From: Streptomyces sp. NBC_00083
GTDB taxonomy: Bacteria > Actinomycetota > Actinomycetes > Streptomycetales > Streptomycetaceae
Assembly (NCBI RefSeq): GCF_026343295.1
Contig: NZ_JAPELY010000004.1
Coordinates: 62,001-126,000, forward strand
Direction of reading: 5' to 3'
Length of the DNA: 64,000 nucleotides
Shown: positions 50,396-58,192 of the stretch, piece after piece
Layout: each line of letters opens with the position of its first letter
Numbering within the stretch: position 1 is the stretch's first letter
Notes under the pieces: model-generated
What the model was told of the DNA's origin: nothing
Seen by the model: only the letters and a program-made list of their open reading frames with translations
The model's database searches: none
Translations under genes and position numbers: made by a program

Positions 50396-51118
50396 ATGTA
50401 CAACCCGACCGTCGCCCGGCTCACCTACCGGGCTCTGCTCGGCCGCCGCCGGGCCGCCATCCTCTTCGTCCTGCCGGCCCTGCTGATCGTGATCTCCGTC
50501 GCCGTACGGTCGTTCAGCAGCGGAGCCGACGACCAGGTCGCCGCCGACCTCCTCGGCAGCTTCGCGCTCGCCACGATGGTGCCGCTGATCGGTGTCATCG
50601 CCGGCACCGGCGCGATCGGCCCCGAGATCGACGACGGCTCCATCGTCTATCTGCTCGCCAAGCCGGTGAGCCGGTCGACGATCATCTTCACCAAGCTCAT
50701 CGTCGCGATCGCCGTGACGATGGCGTTCTCCGCGATCCCCACGCTGATCGCCGGGTTCATCCTGAACGGCAACGGCCAGCAGATCGCCATCGCCTACACC
50801 GTGGCGGCCCTGGTCGCCTCCATCGCGTACGCCGCGGTCTTCCTGCTCCTCGGCACCATCACCCGGCACGCCGTGGTCTTCGGCCTGGTGTACGCGCTGG
50901 TCTGGGAGGCGCTCTTCGGCAACCTGGTGCCGGGCGCCCGCACGCTGAGCGTGCAGCAGTGGTCGCTCGCGCTCGCCCAGCGGATCGGCGAGAACGGAGT
51001 CATCTCCTCCGACGTGGGGCTGCCGCTCGCGGTGACGCTCCTGGTGGGCGTGACCGTGGTGGCCACCTGGTACGCGGGCCAGAAGCTGCGCACCCTGAAG
51101 CTGGCCGGGGAGGAGTGA
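50396..51118 (+). CDS. ABC transporter permease
   Basis: 240 residues with six predicted membrane helices (AAILFVLPALLIVISVAV, LLGSFALATMVPLIGVIAG, IVAIAVTMAFSAIPTLIAG, VVFGLVYALVWEALFG, PLAVTLLVGVTVVATWYAG). The conserved cytoplasmic motif PEIDDGSIVYLLAKPVSRS is typical of ABC-2 permeases. The ribosome-binding site AAAGGAG precedes the ATG. It ends the operon, 20 bases before a strong terminator. Confidence 0.92.
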   Translation: MYNPTVARLTYRALLGRRRAAILFVLPALLIVISVAVRSFSSGADDQVAADLLGSFALATMVPLIGVIAGTGAIGPEIDDGSIVYLLAKPVSRSTIIFTKLIVAIAVTMAFSAIPTLIAGFILNGNGQQIAIAYTVAALVASIAYAAVFLLLGTITRHAVVFGLVYALVWEALFGNLVPGARTLSVQQWSLALAQRIGENGVISSDVGLPLAVTLLVGVTVVATWYAGQKLRTLKLAGEE

Positions 51119-51138
51119 CGGGGGCTCCCCGGACAGGG

Positions 51139-51182
51139 GCGGGGCCCGGCACCGCATCGCGGTCGCCGGGCCCCGCTTTATT
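51139..51182 (+). terminator. Strong intrinsic terminator
   Basis: 12-bp perfect stem GCGGGGCCCGGC / GCCGGGCCCCGC with a 14-nt loop, followed by TTTATTG. It is the best textbook-like terminator in the window, closing the ABC operon and facing the minus-strand gene at 51202. Confidence 0.85.
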
Positions 51183-51201
51183 GTCCGTCCGGGGCTTCCC
51201 G

Positions 51202-51927
51202 CTACCTGTGGCGCTTACGGGGCGGGGGCGGAGGGTGCGGCAGCCGGCGCTTGAGGTCGGCGATGTCCTCGGAGAGATCCGTGACGCGGACGCTCATGGA
51301 CCCGACGACACGGTTGGTGGCGTCGAGCCGCCGGTCCACGGACTCCAGCCGCCGGTCCATGGAGTCGAGCCGTGTCGACATCCGGCTCAGCACCGGACCG
51401 AGCTCCTGGAGGGCGGGCCCGATCCGGGCCATGGAGCTCTCCAGATCGGTGACCCGGTGGTCGAGGCCGTCGTAGCGGGGGTCGCTCGCGATGACGGTCC
51501 GGGTGCGGGGGGACTCCTCGGTGTCGAGGAGGTAGGTCCGCACACACCGCGCCACTTCGCTGTCGCGAAGGAGCATGGCTATGTTGAGGACGGTTCGGCG
51601 GGTGAAGAGGCGGAGGTGCGAGCGCCCCTGTGGATAACTTTCCGGGGTGGCGCAGGGTGGCGTGGTCAACTTGACCACGTCATCAACGCGCAGGTCATTG
51701 CCACTAAGAGTGGTCATTCCATTGGAGGTCAGCTCCTCGCGGTGTCGCCTGACGATGCTGTGCACAGCGTCCTTGTGGACAGCGAAGTACTGGGCGACGC
51801 CTTCCGTGGTCACGTGCAGACCATCGGGTAGCAGCTGCAACGCCCTGACCTTCTCCAGGACGTCGACGCGTCCCAGGTGGTCGGCGCGCAGGGTGCGCGA
51901 TTCGAGTAGGGCGACTTCGGATGGCAT
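51202..51927 (-). CDS. HTH/coiled-coil protein of unknown function
   Basis: 241 residues. The N-terminal half looks like a DNA-binding regulator (LLPDGLHVTTEGVAQYFAVH, then DAVHSIVRRHREELTSNGM, and LFTRRTVLNIAMLLRDSEVA). The C-terminal half is a long heptad coiled coil (LDSMDRRLESVDRRLDATN and following), ending in a Pro/Arg-rich tail. I recall many similar Streptomyces proteins without a known role. ATG 51927 (MPSEVALLES) has GGAAGG six bases upstream; an ATG at 51945 is possible. Two DnaA-box-like sequences (51629, 51774) lie inside the gene. Confidence 0.82.
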   Translation of the reverse strand: MPSEVALLESRTLRADHLGRVDVLEKVRALQLLPDGLHVTTEGVAQYFAVHKDAVHSIVRRHREELTSNGMTTLSGNDLRVDDVVKLTTPPCATPESYPQGRSHLRLFTRRTVLNIAMLLRDSEVARCVRTYLLDTEESPRTRTVIASDPRYDGLDHRVTDLESSMARIGPALQELGPVLSRMSTRLDSMDRRLESVDRRLDATNRVVGSMSVRVTDLSEDIADLKRRLPHPPPPPRKRHR

Positions 51928-52216
51928 GGTCGGCCTTCCGTTCATGGTCGTCGGTGCATGACAGGGACGCCCTCACCCCGGGCCGCGGGGGTGGAGGTCC
52001 GCTCATCTACGCCACTGACTCAATGACCGGTCCGTACCGCGACCGGCAATCCCCGAATTCACGAAAGGTACGACGCCGCTAACCCCAGTTGCCTCCACGC
52101 ACCGGGTACAACGAGCGGACTTTCGTACAGGTCACGCATCCGGGGAACACATGTTGGGAACAGACGTTTCGCCAGGCCGCCCTGCCCGGCGCGCCCCCGC
52201 CCCACGCGTCGAGCCC

Positions 52217-53545
52217 TCACACCGTCCGGTCGCGGGCCGCGAAGAGGCCCACCGCCAGGGCCGCCGCGCAGACGCAGAGGACCAGGGCGATCGGTACGGT
52301 CCAGCCGCCCGTCGCCTGGTGGACGGCGCCCGCGGCGAGCGGGCCGGCGGCGGCCAGGAGGTAGCCGACCGTCTGGGCCATGCCGGAGAGCCGGGCCGCC
52401 GTACGGGCGTCGCCCGAGCGCAGCACGATCAGGGTGAGGGCCAGGCCCACCGCCCCGCCCTGTCCGATGCCGAGCACCCCCGACCACAGCCAGGCGCCGC
52501 TCACCGGGGCGATCATCAGGCCCGCATAACCCGCGGCGACCAGCGACGTGACCAGCACGATCAGCGGGCGCTGGCTACGCATCCGGCCGGCCAGGAGCGG
52601 CACGCCGAACGCGCCCGCCACCTGGATCAAGTTGTTGAACGCGAAGATCACGCCGGCCGTGGAGCGGCTCATGCCGTGGTCCGTGAAGATCGTCGGCATC
52701 CACGCGATCAGGACGTACGACCAGAGCGACTGGAGGCCCATGAAGAGGGTGACCTGCCAGGCGAGAGCGGAGCGCCACACGCTCCTGCCTGCAGACCCTG
52801 CAGACCCTGCAGACCCTGCAGACCCGGACGCGGCACCGGAGGCGGAGCCCGCCGTGGCGCCGACGCGCACCTCGTGGCCCGTACGCCCCCGTGCGATCAC
52901 GACCTGCGGCAGCCACGCCACGGCCGCGAGCACCGCGAGGAGCGACCACACCGCGAGGGAGGCCTCCCAGCTGCCGCCGAACGCCTTCTCCAGCGGCACC
53001 GACGACGCGGCCACGAGCGTCGCGCCCGCGATCATCGCGCCGGTGTAGACCGACGTCATCGACGCCGCCTTGTCGGGGAAGTCGCGCTTGATCAGACCGG
53101 GCATCAGCACGTTGAGCAGGGCTATCGCCGTGCCGACGAGCACCCCGCCGCCGTACAGCGCCACCGCCGACGGCGCCACCCGCACCACGATGCCGACCGC
53201 GAGGAGCAGCAGCGCGAACAGCAGCACCGGCTCGCTGCCGAAGCGGCGGGCCAGCCACGGCGCGACCAGCGCGCCGAGCCCCAGGAAGAGCACCGGTACG
53301 GACGTCACCAGGCTGCTCGCGGTCGACGAGAGGCCGAACGATTCGCTGATCTCGCCGACCAGCGGCGACACGCTGGCCAGCGCCGCGCGCATGTTCACCG
53401 ACGCCAGCACGATCCCGATCAGCAGCACCACCGGATGCGCGAGCAGCGCCCGCCGGGCGGCGAGGCCCTGGGGCGAGGGCCGTACATCGGCCTCGGCGTC
53501 GGGCAACAGCAGTTGGTCAGCATCCGGGCGTGACAAGACAAGCAC
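52217..53545 (-). CDS. MFS transporter, CynX/NimT-like
   Basis: 442 residues with about 12 membrane helices, of the cyanate/nitroimidazole-transporter branch (IVLASVNMRAALASVSPLVGEI; FFLGLGALVAPWLARRFGSEP-like loop). The central cytoplasmic loop contains an Ala-Gly-Ser repeat encoded by a 9-bp tandem repeat. The start is uncertain: GTG 53545 is given, TTG 53554 (MRKVLVLSRP) is the longer form. It is co-oriented with the GntR-type gene upstream, whose start lies at 54359; the GntR protein may control it. Confidence 0.88.
   Translation of the reverse strand: MLVLSRPDADQLLLPDAEADVRPSPQGLAARRALLAHPVVLLIGIVLASVNMRAALASVSPLVGEISESFGLSSTASSLVTSVPVLFLGLGALVAPWLARRFGSEPVLLFALLLLAVGIVVRVAPSAVALYGGGVLVGTAIALLNVLMPGLIKRDFPDKAASMTSVYTGAMIAGATLVAASSVPLEKAFGGSWEASLAVWSLLAVLAAVAWLPQVVIARGRTGHEVRVGATAGSASGAASGSAGSAGSAGSAGRSVWRSALAWQVTLFMGLQSLWSYVLIAWMPTIFTDHGMSRSTAGVIFAFNNLIQVAGAFGVPLLAGRMRSQRPLIVLVTSLVAAGYAGLMIAPVSGAWLWSGVLGIGQGGAVGLALTLIVLRSGDARTAARLSGMAQTVGYLLAAAGPLAAGAVHQATGGWTVPIALVLCVCAAALAVGLFAARDRTV
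52788..52823. repeat. Four tandem copies of CCTGCAGAC
   Basis: Perfect 9-bp minisatellite x4 inside the MFS gene, encoding repeated Ala-Gly-Ser in the loop between the two six-helix halves. The copy number is in-frame variable, so the loop can lengthen or shorten without frameshift. Confidence 0.9.
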
Positions 53546-53660
53546 CTTTCTCAACGTTGAACTACTTCACGCGTCCATCCACGGCCGCGCGTGTCTGCGG
53601 CCTCCCGCGCTCACGGCCTCCCCGTCCACCAGGTCGCGCGTCACCCCCGGGCGCCCCGCC

Positions 53661-54359
53661 TCAGGTGGCGTTGAGCCGCGCCGTCACCGCCCGTACCGCC
53701 TCCAGTGGCGTGCGCAGCAGTTCGCGCACGACGCGCTCCGCAGCCGCCGGGTCGCCGCTCTCGATCGCGTCGACCAGCGCCTCGTGGGTGTCGAGGTCGA
53801 TGGGAGGCATCTCCTCGTCACGCAGTGACGTGACGAGGCTTTCGTGCACCTGGACCGAGAAGAACCGGTAGACCTCGATGAAGGCCGGGTTGTGGGTGGC
53901 CTCGACGACGCCCAGGTGGAACGCCATGTCGGCGTCGGCGGCCCGGTCGCCCTGTTCGCGCAGGGTCCGCAGCACGGCGCGCAGGGCCACCATGTCGGCG
54001 GCGTCCCGGCGCTCCGCGGCGAGCCGGGCGGCTTCGGCCTCCAATGCGACGCGCAGTTCGAGGACGTCAAGGGTGCCGGCGGCCCGAATGCCCTGGAGGA
54101 CCGCGGAGGGGTCGGCGGTGGAGCGTACGAAGGTGCCGTTGCCCTGGCGGGATTCGAGCAGCCCGGCGTGGACCAGGACGCGGACGGCCTCGCGGACCGT
54201 GTTGCGGCCGACGCCCAGCTGCTCGGCGAGGTCGTGCTCGGTCGGGATGCGGTCGCCGACCGCCCAGTCGCCGCCGGTCAGCTGGGCCCGCAGCTGATCG
54301 ACCACGCCATCCACGAGGGACTGCCGCCCCGCCGCCCGAAGAGCCACGTCGTACTCCAT
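53661..54359 (-). CDS. FadR/GntR family (FCD) transcriptional regulator
   Basis: 232 residues. The GntR helix-turn-helix is VGDRIPTEHDLAEQLGVGRN continuing TVREAVRVLVHAGLLESRQGNGTFV, followed by an all-helical FCD effector domain with the expected metal-ligand His positions (FHLGVVEATHN, THEALVDAIESGD). ATG 54359. The gap to the divergent rhomboid-like gene carries two tandem 15-bp repeats, likely its operators. The effector is probably a small organic acid. Confidence 0.92.
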   Translation of the reverse strand: MEYDVALRAAGRQSLVDGVVDQLRAQLTGGDWAVGDRIPTEHDLAEQLGVGRNTVREAVRVLVHAGLLESRQGNGTFVRSTADPSAVLQGIRAAGTLDVLELRVALEAEAARLAAERRDAADMVALRAVLRTLREQGDRAADADMAFHLGVVEATHNPAFIEVYRFFSVQVHESLVTSLRDEEMPPIDLDTHEALVDAIESGDPAAAERVVRELLRTPLEAVRAVTARLNAT

Positions 54360-54374
54360 TCACCCGGTTGCCCA

Positions 54375-54404
54375 GTCATCCTACAACTGGTCATCCTACA
54401 ACTG
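54375..54404 (-). promoter_or_regulatory. Two tandem 15-bp repeats, GntR operator/promoter candidate
   Basis: GTCATCCTACAACTG occurs twice head to tail (54375-54389 and 54390-54404). On the minus strand each copy reads CAGTTGTAGGATGAC and includes a -10-like TAGGAT. FCD-type GntR proteins commonly bind TTGTAGGAT-type half sites, so this is probably both promoter and operator of the GntR gene. Confidence 0.55.
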
Positions 54405-54455
54405 TCCGGCATGGCGTCTCATCCCTTCCTCAGCGTCACGCGCCATCATCTAGGG

Positions 54456-55142
54456 ATGACGACCCTGCTCCACCGCGGCGCCGAGCCCTCGCGGCCCATC
54501 CGCTCCTGGGTGCGTTCCACGCCCGGAACGCACATCTGGCTGCTGTCCATCGCGGTGACCAGCCTCGTCATCCAGCTCTCCACGCGGGAGTTCGAGCGGT
54601 TCCTGCTGCACCGCAACAGCAGCAACATCCACGAGCTGACCCATCACCCCGTGCAATCCCTCTTCACCAGCGCCTTCTGGATCGAGAACCCGTCCTCGCT
54701 GCTGCTGTACCTGGTGATGTTCGAGGTGGTCCACGGCACGGTGGAGCGCTGGCTCGGCACCCTGCGCTGGCTGTGCACGGTCGTCGTCGGGCATGTGGTG
54801 GCGACCCTGATCAGCCAGGAGTACGTCCTGTGGTCGATCCAGAACCAGCATCTGCCACGGCGTCTGGCGCACGCCATGTCCCATGTCGTCGACATCGGCG
54901 TCAGCTACGGTCTCGCCGCCTCGGCCGGCATCCTCGTCTACCGGCTGGCGAAGCCCTGGCGCTGGTTCTACCTGGCCGGGGTGGTCGGGTTCTTCGGGAT
55001 CCCGCTCGCCACCGGCGGTACGTTCACCGACCTCGGCCATGTGACGGCGCTGTTCATCGGCTTCGCCTGCTGGCCGCTGACCAGGGACCTGCCCGAGCGA
55101 AAACCAGTGGCGGCCAACGAGCGTGCCGGGCACAGTGGTTGA
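54456..55142 (+). CDS. Rhomboid-like membrane protein
   Basis: 228 residues with about six membrane helices. It has the rhomboid-type arrangement (TREFERFLLHRNSSNIHEL, FTSAFWIENP, FEVVHGTVERWLG) and late GVSYGLAASAGILVY and GHVTALFIGFACW segments. The last two may hold the Ser and His of a rhomboid dyad, although the usual GxSG motif is not exact, so protease activity is doubtful. ATG 54456 is chosen; an upstream ATG at 54411 would add 15 residues. No Shine-Dalgarno sequence is clear. Confidence 0.8.
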   Translation: MTTLLHRGAEPSRPIRSWVRSTPGTHIWLLSIAVTSLVIQLSTREFERFLLHRNSSNIHELTHHPVQSLFTSAFWIENPSSLLLYLVMFEVVHGTVERWLGTLRWLCTVVVGHVVATLISQEYVLWSIQNQHLPRRLAHAMSHVVDIGVSYGLAASAGILVYRLAKPWRWFYLAGVVGFFGIPLATGGTFTDLGHVTALFIGFACWPLTRDLPERKPVAANERAGHSG

Positions 55143-55295
55143 CGCAGCCGCACACGTGAAGCGCGGCCCGCCGCACGGGGGAGGAGCACGACGACGACCG
55201 CCTGCACGGGTTGTCGGGCTCTTGTGCGGGGCGGCGCGTGGCAGGCACCGGAGCAGCGCCTACAGCTCCGGTTCGCCGCCCGTGCGCGGCTGCAC

Positions 55296-55338
55296 AGGGG
55301 CGGCCGCTTCGAGCGCGCATCCGCGCGAGGCCGCCCCT
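55296..55338. terminator. Hairpin with 10-bp stem
   Basis: AGGGGCGGCC (55296-55305) / GGCCGCCCCT (55329-55338) with a 23-nt loop, itself partly self-complementary. It is likely to terminate the rhomboid-like transcript. Confidence 0.45.
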
Positions 55339-55357
55339 CCCTCCACGACAGGACCAT

Positions 55358-55395
55358 GGGTAAGGGGCGCCCGCAATGGCGGACGCCCCTTACCC
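55358..55395. terminator. Hairpin with 12-bp stem
   Basis: GGGTAAGGGGCG (55358-55369) / CGCCCCTTACCC (55384-55395), perfect, 14-nt loop, 61 bases beyond the stop of the minus-strand HAD gene. It is likely to terminate the serS-HAD transcript. Confidence 0.6.
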
Positions 55396-55456
55396 CTGCC
55401 GATGACGGACCGCCGGTCCGCACCCGTGCCGCCGAAAGACCGCTCGGCGGCCGGAC

Positions 55457-56278
55457 TCACCCTTGCAGCAGTTGCTCCAGGACCACGGCGATGCCGTCGT
55501 CGTCGTTGGAGGCCGTGACCTCGTGGGCCACGGCCTTCAGTTCGTCGTGGGCGTTGGCCATCGCCACGCCGTGCTCGGCCCAGCCGAACATCGGGATGTC
55601 GTTGGGCATGTCGCCGAACGCGATGGTGTCCGCCGCCTTGCAGCCGAGACGCCGCGCCGCGAGGGAGAGCCCGGTCGCCTTGCTGAGGCCGAGCGGCAGC
55701 AGCTCCACCACGCCGGCGCCCGCCATGACCACGCCGACCAGACTGCCGACGACCTGCCGCGTGATCGCCGCGAGCGCGTCGTCGTCGTAGTCGGGGTGCT
55801 GGATGTAGACCTTGTTCAGCGGGGCCGACCACAGCTCGGCGAGGTCCTCGAAGCGGTTGACCGGCAGCGGGCCCTCCTGGACCCGGTAGCCGGGGCCGAC
55901 CAGCACATCGCCGTCGAGCCCGTCGCGGCTCGCGGCGAGCGCGAGCGGGCCGATCTCCGCCTCGATCTTCGACAGGGCGAGCCCGGCGAGCTGGCGGTCG
56001 AGCGTCACCGACGTCAGGAGCCGGTGCTCGCCGGCGTGGTAGACCTGCGCGCCCTGCCCGCACACCGCGAGCCCGTCGTACCCCAGGTCGTCCAGTATGT
56101 GCCGGGTCCAGTTCACCGCGCGGCCGGTGACCACGATGTGCGCGGCGCCGGCCGCCGTGGCGGCGGCCAGCGCGTCACGGGTGCGCTGCGAGACCGAGCC
56201 GTCGGAGCGCAGCAGCGTGCCGTCGAGGTCGGTCGCGACCAGCTTGTACGGGAACGGACGGCCCGGGGCGGTGCTCAC
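55457..56278 (-). CDS. HAD superfamily Cof-type phosphatase
   Basis: 273 residues: motif I LVATDLDGTLL, motif II VVTGRA, SKATGLSLAARRLG with the lysine, and motif IV FGDMPNDIPMFG. It is paralogous to the HAD gene at 36-37 kb. The start is GTG 56278, overlapping the serS stop by GTGA, so it is translationally coupled to seryl-tRNA synthetase. The pairing is widespread in Streptomyces as I recall; the biochemical reason is unknown. Confidence 0.93.
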   Translation of the reverse strand: MSTAPGRPFPYKLVATDLDGTLLRSDGSVSQRTRDALAAATAAGAAHIVVTGRAVNWTRHILDDLGYDGLAVCGQGAQVYHAGEHRLLTSVTLDRQLAGLALSKIEAEIGPLALAASRDGLDGDVLVGPGYRVQEGPLPVNRFEDLAELWSAPLNKVYIQHPDYDDDALAAITRQVVGSLVGVVMAGAGVVELLPLGLSKATGLSLAARRLGCKAADTIAFGDMPNDIPMFGWAEHGVAMANAHDELKAVAHEVTASNDDDGIAVVLEQLLQG

Positions 56279-57564
56279 TTGGCGATCGGCTCCAGGACCT
56301 CACGACCGCCCAGATACGGGCGGAGCACGGCCGGGACGCGCACCGAGCCGTCGACCTGCTGGTGGTTCTCCAGGATCGCCACGATGGTGCGCGGGACCGC
56401 GCACAGCGTGCCGTTGAGGGTGGAGAGCGGGGTGACCTTGCTCTTGCCGTCGCTGGTGTCACGCATACGGACCGAGAGGCGCCGTGCCTGGAAGCCGTCG
56501 CAGTTGGAGGCCGAGGTCAGCTCGCGGTACTTGCCCTGGGTCGGGATCCACGCCTCGCAGTCGAACTTGCGCGAGGCCGACGAGCCGAGGTCGCCGGTGG
56601 CGACGTCGATCACCTGGAAGGGCAGTTCGAGGGCGGTCAGCCACTGCTTCTCCCAGTCGAGGAGGCGCTTGTGCTCGTTCTCCGCGTCGTCCGGGTGGAC
56701 GTAGGAGAACATCTCGACCTTGTCGAACTGGTGGACCCGGAAGATGCCCCGGGTGTCCTTGCCGTACGTACCGGCCTCGCGGCGGAAGCACGGCGAGAAG
56801 CCGGCGTAGCGCAGCGGGAGCTTGTCCGCGTCGAGGATCTCGTCCATGTGGTACGCGGCGAGCGGGACCTCGGAGGTGCCGACCAGGTAGTAGTCGTCCT
56901 TCTCCAGGTGGTACACGTTCTCGGCGGCCTGGCCGAGGAAGCCGGTGCCCTCCATGGCGCGCGGGCGGACCAGCGCGGGGGTGAGCATCGGAATGAAGCC
57001 GGCCTCGGTGGCCTGCGCGATCGCGGCGTTGACCAGGGCGAGCTCCAGGAGCGCGCCGACACCGGTCAGGTAGTAGAAGCGCGAGCCCGACACCTTGGCG
57101 CCGCGCTCGACGTCGATGGCGCCGAGCGCCTCGCCGAGCTCCAGGTGGTCCTTGGGCTCGAAGCCCTCGGCGCCGAAGTCGCGGACGGTGCCGTGCGTCT
57201 CCAGGACGACGAAGTCCTCCTCGCCGCCGACCGGCACGTCCGTGTGGACGATGTTGCCGAGCCGCAGGAGGAGCTGCTTGGCCTGCTCGTCGGCGTCGTT
57301 CTGCGCGGCCTCGGCGGCCTTGACGTCGGTCTTGAGCTGCTCGGCCCTCTTCAGGAGCTCGGCGCGCTCGTCCGGCGTGGCCTTGGGGATGAGTTTGCCG
57401 AGCGACTTCTGCTCGGAGCGCAGCTCGTCGAAGCGGAGGCCCGAGGACCTGCGCAGCTCGTCGGCGGAGAGCAGGGCGTCGACGAGGGCGACGTCCTCTC
57501 CACGGGCGCGCTGGGAGGCGCGAACACGGTCGGGGTCCTCACGGAGCAGGCGAAGGTCAATCAC
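56275..57564 (-). CDS. serS: Seryl-tRNA synthetase
   Basis: 429-residue class II aminoacyl-tRNA synthetase. The N-terminal tRNA-binding coiled-coil arm (residues about 30-105: RASQRARGEDVALVDALL, then LKTDVKAAEAAQNDADEQAK) is followed by the catalytic core. Motif 2 is PCFRREAGTYGKDTRGIFRVHQF, and the late LNGTLCAVPRTIVAILENHQ leads to the class II motif 3 region. GTG 57564 (MIDLRLLREDPD) with GGAGGG directly upstream. A 628-bp regulatory gap rich in DnaA boxes precedes it. Confidence 0.98.
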   Translation of the reverse strand: MIDLRLLREDPDRVRASQRARGEDVALVDALLSADELRRSSGLRFDELRSEQKSLGKLIPKATPDERAELLKRAEQLKTDVKAAEAAQNDADEQAKQLLLRLGNIVHTDVPVGGEEDFVVLETHGTVRDFGAEGFEPKDHLELGEALGAIDVERGAKVSGSRFYYLTGVGALLELALVNAAIAQATEAGFIPMLTPALVRPRAMEGTGFLGQAAENVYHLEKDDYYLVGTSEVPLAAYHMDEILDADKLPLRYAGFSPCFRREAGTYGKDTRGIFRVHQFDKVEMFSYVHPDDAENEHKRLLDWEKQWLTALELPFQVIDVATGDLGSSASRKFDCEAWIPTQGKYRELTSASNCDGFQARRLSVRMRDTSDGKSKVTPLSTLNGTLCAVPRTIVAILENHQQVDGSVRVPAVLRPYLGGREVLEPIAK

Positions 57565-58192
57565 CCCTCCAGGCTACCGGTGCGGACTCCTGCCACCCCA
57601 CCGGTATATCCCCCGCGCGCCCCATCAGCGTGGCACTTTGTCCGGATTGACCGAATTGGGAATATGGAGGCGCACAATTCCCGAGCGGGTGTCGGCAGGA
57701 GTCAAGGAAAGCCCCGCTATTCCCTGGAAAGAGGCGGTTTCGGGACCGTCGTTGACCGACTCCCTTGCCGTGCACCGGACTTGTCCACAGAGGTGGACAC
57801 GCTCGGAAACTTATCCACAGGCTGTGTGGGAGATCTGTGGACTGCGGAAGAGATCATTCCGAAAGCCGCATGCGGGACCCAGGATTCCCCTCTCAAACCC
57901 GCTCCACACACTCATTCGGGTGGGAATTGCTCGCTCTAAAGGGTTGATCAATGGAATTGAGGTGACAGAGGATGTCCTGGCGGCCTGTGGACCGATGTGT
58001 CGTCACTAGAGGGATTTGTCGACTGTGTCCGGTTGTGTTGTCGACTTACCCACAGGTCGAGAACCCGCCCTGTGGATAACTTTGTGGACAACGAAAATCA
58101 GCAGGTAGGACCGGTCGGTGAGGCGCCGGCGCAGCTGGGGACAACCTCTCCCGAGCAGCCCTGTACGCCCCGGGCCCGCCGTCCTGGCCCTC
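57565..58192. other. 628-bp non-coding gap between serS and pheA
   Basis: Unusually AT-rich and long for this chromosome. No open frame is convincing. It holds the serS promoter region and a cluster of at least seven DnaA boxes (see the separate entry). Confidence 0.8.
57781..58091. other. DnaA-box cluster
   Basis: Perfect boxes: TTGTCCACA (57781), TTATCCACA (57811), TGTGGATAA (58071) and TGTGGACAA (58083). Near matches: TGTGGACTG (57836), TGTGGACCG (57986) and TTACCCACA (58046). This gives seven boxes in 311 bases on both strands, with the last two 12 bases apart. Non-oriC DnaA-box clusters that dampen initiation are known in S. coelicolor; I recall one called D78, from a cosmid covering this chromosomal region. 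Confidence 0.8.

Larger units (their letters stand above)
55143..55456. other. 314-bp gap with two hairpins
   Basis: It separates convergent genes (rhomboid-like and HAD) and no coding sequence is convincing. It contains two terminator-like inverted repeats, listed separately at 55296-55338 and 55358-55395. Otherwise it is plain GC-rich sequence. Confidence 0.7.

Noticed and set aside
52788..52823. Possible CRISPR-like repeat
   Set aside because: Units are only 9 bp, have no spacers, and encode an in-frame Ala-Gly-Ser loop.
55150..55165. CACACGTGAAGC as a parS-like site
   Set aside because: Only the CACGTG core and part of one arm match; the left arm is wrong at all four positions.
56362..57939. 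525-codon plus-strand frame opposite serS extending into the DnaA-box gap
   Set aside because: Composition mirrors serS, no motif is present and no ribosome-binding site precedes it.
57565..58192. Chromosomal origin oriC itself
   Set aside because: oriC of Streptomyces carries about 19 DnaA boxes between dnaA and dnaN; here there are about seven and neither gene is adjacent.
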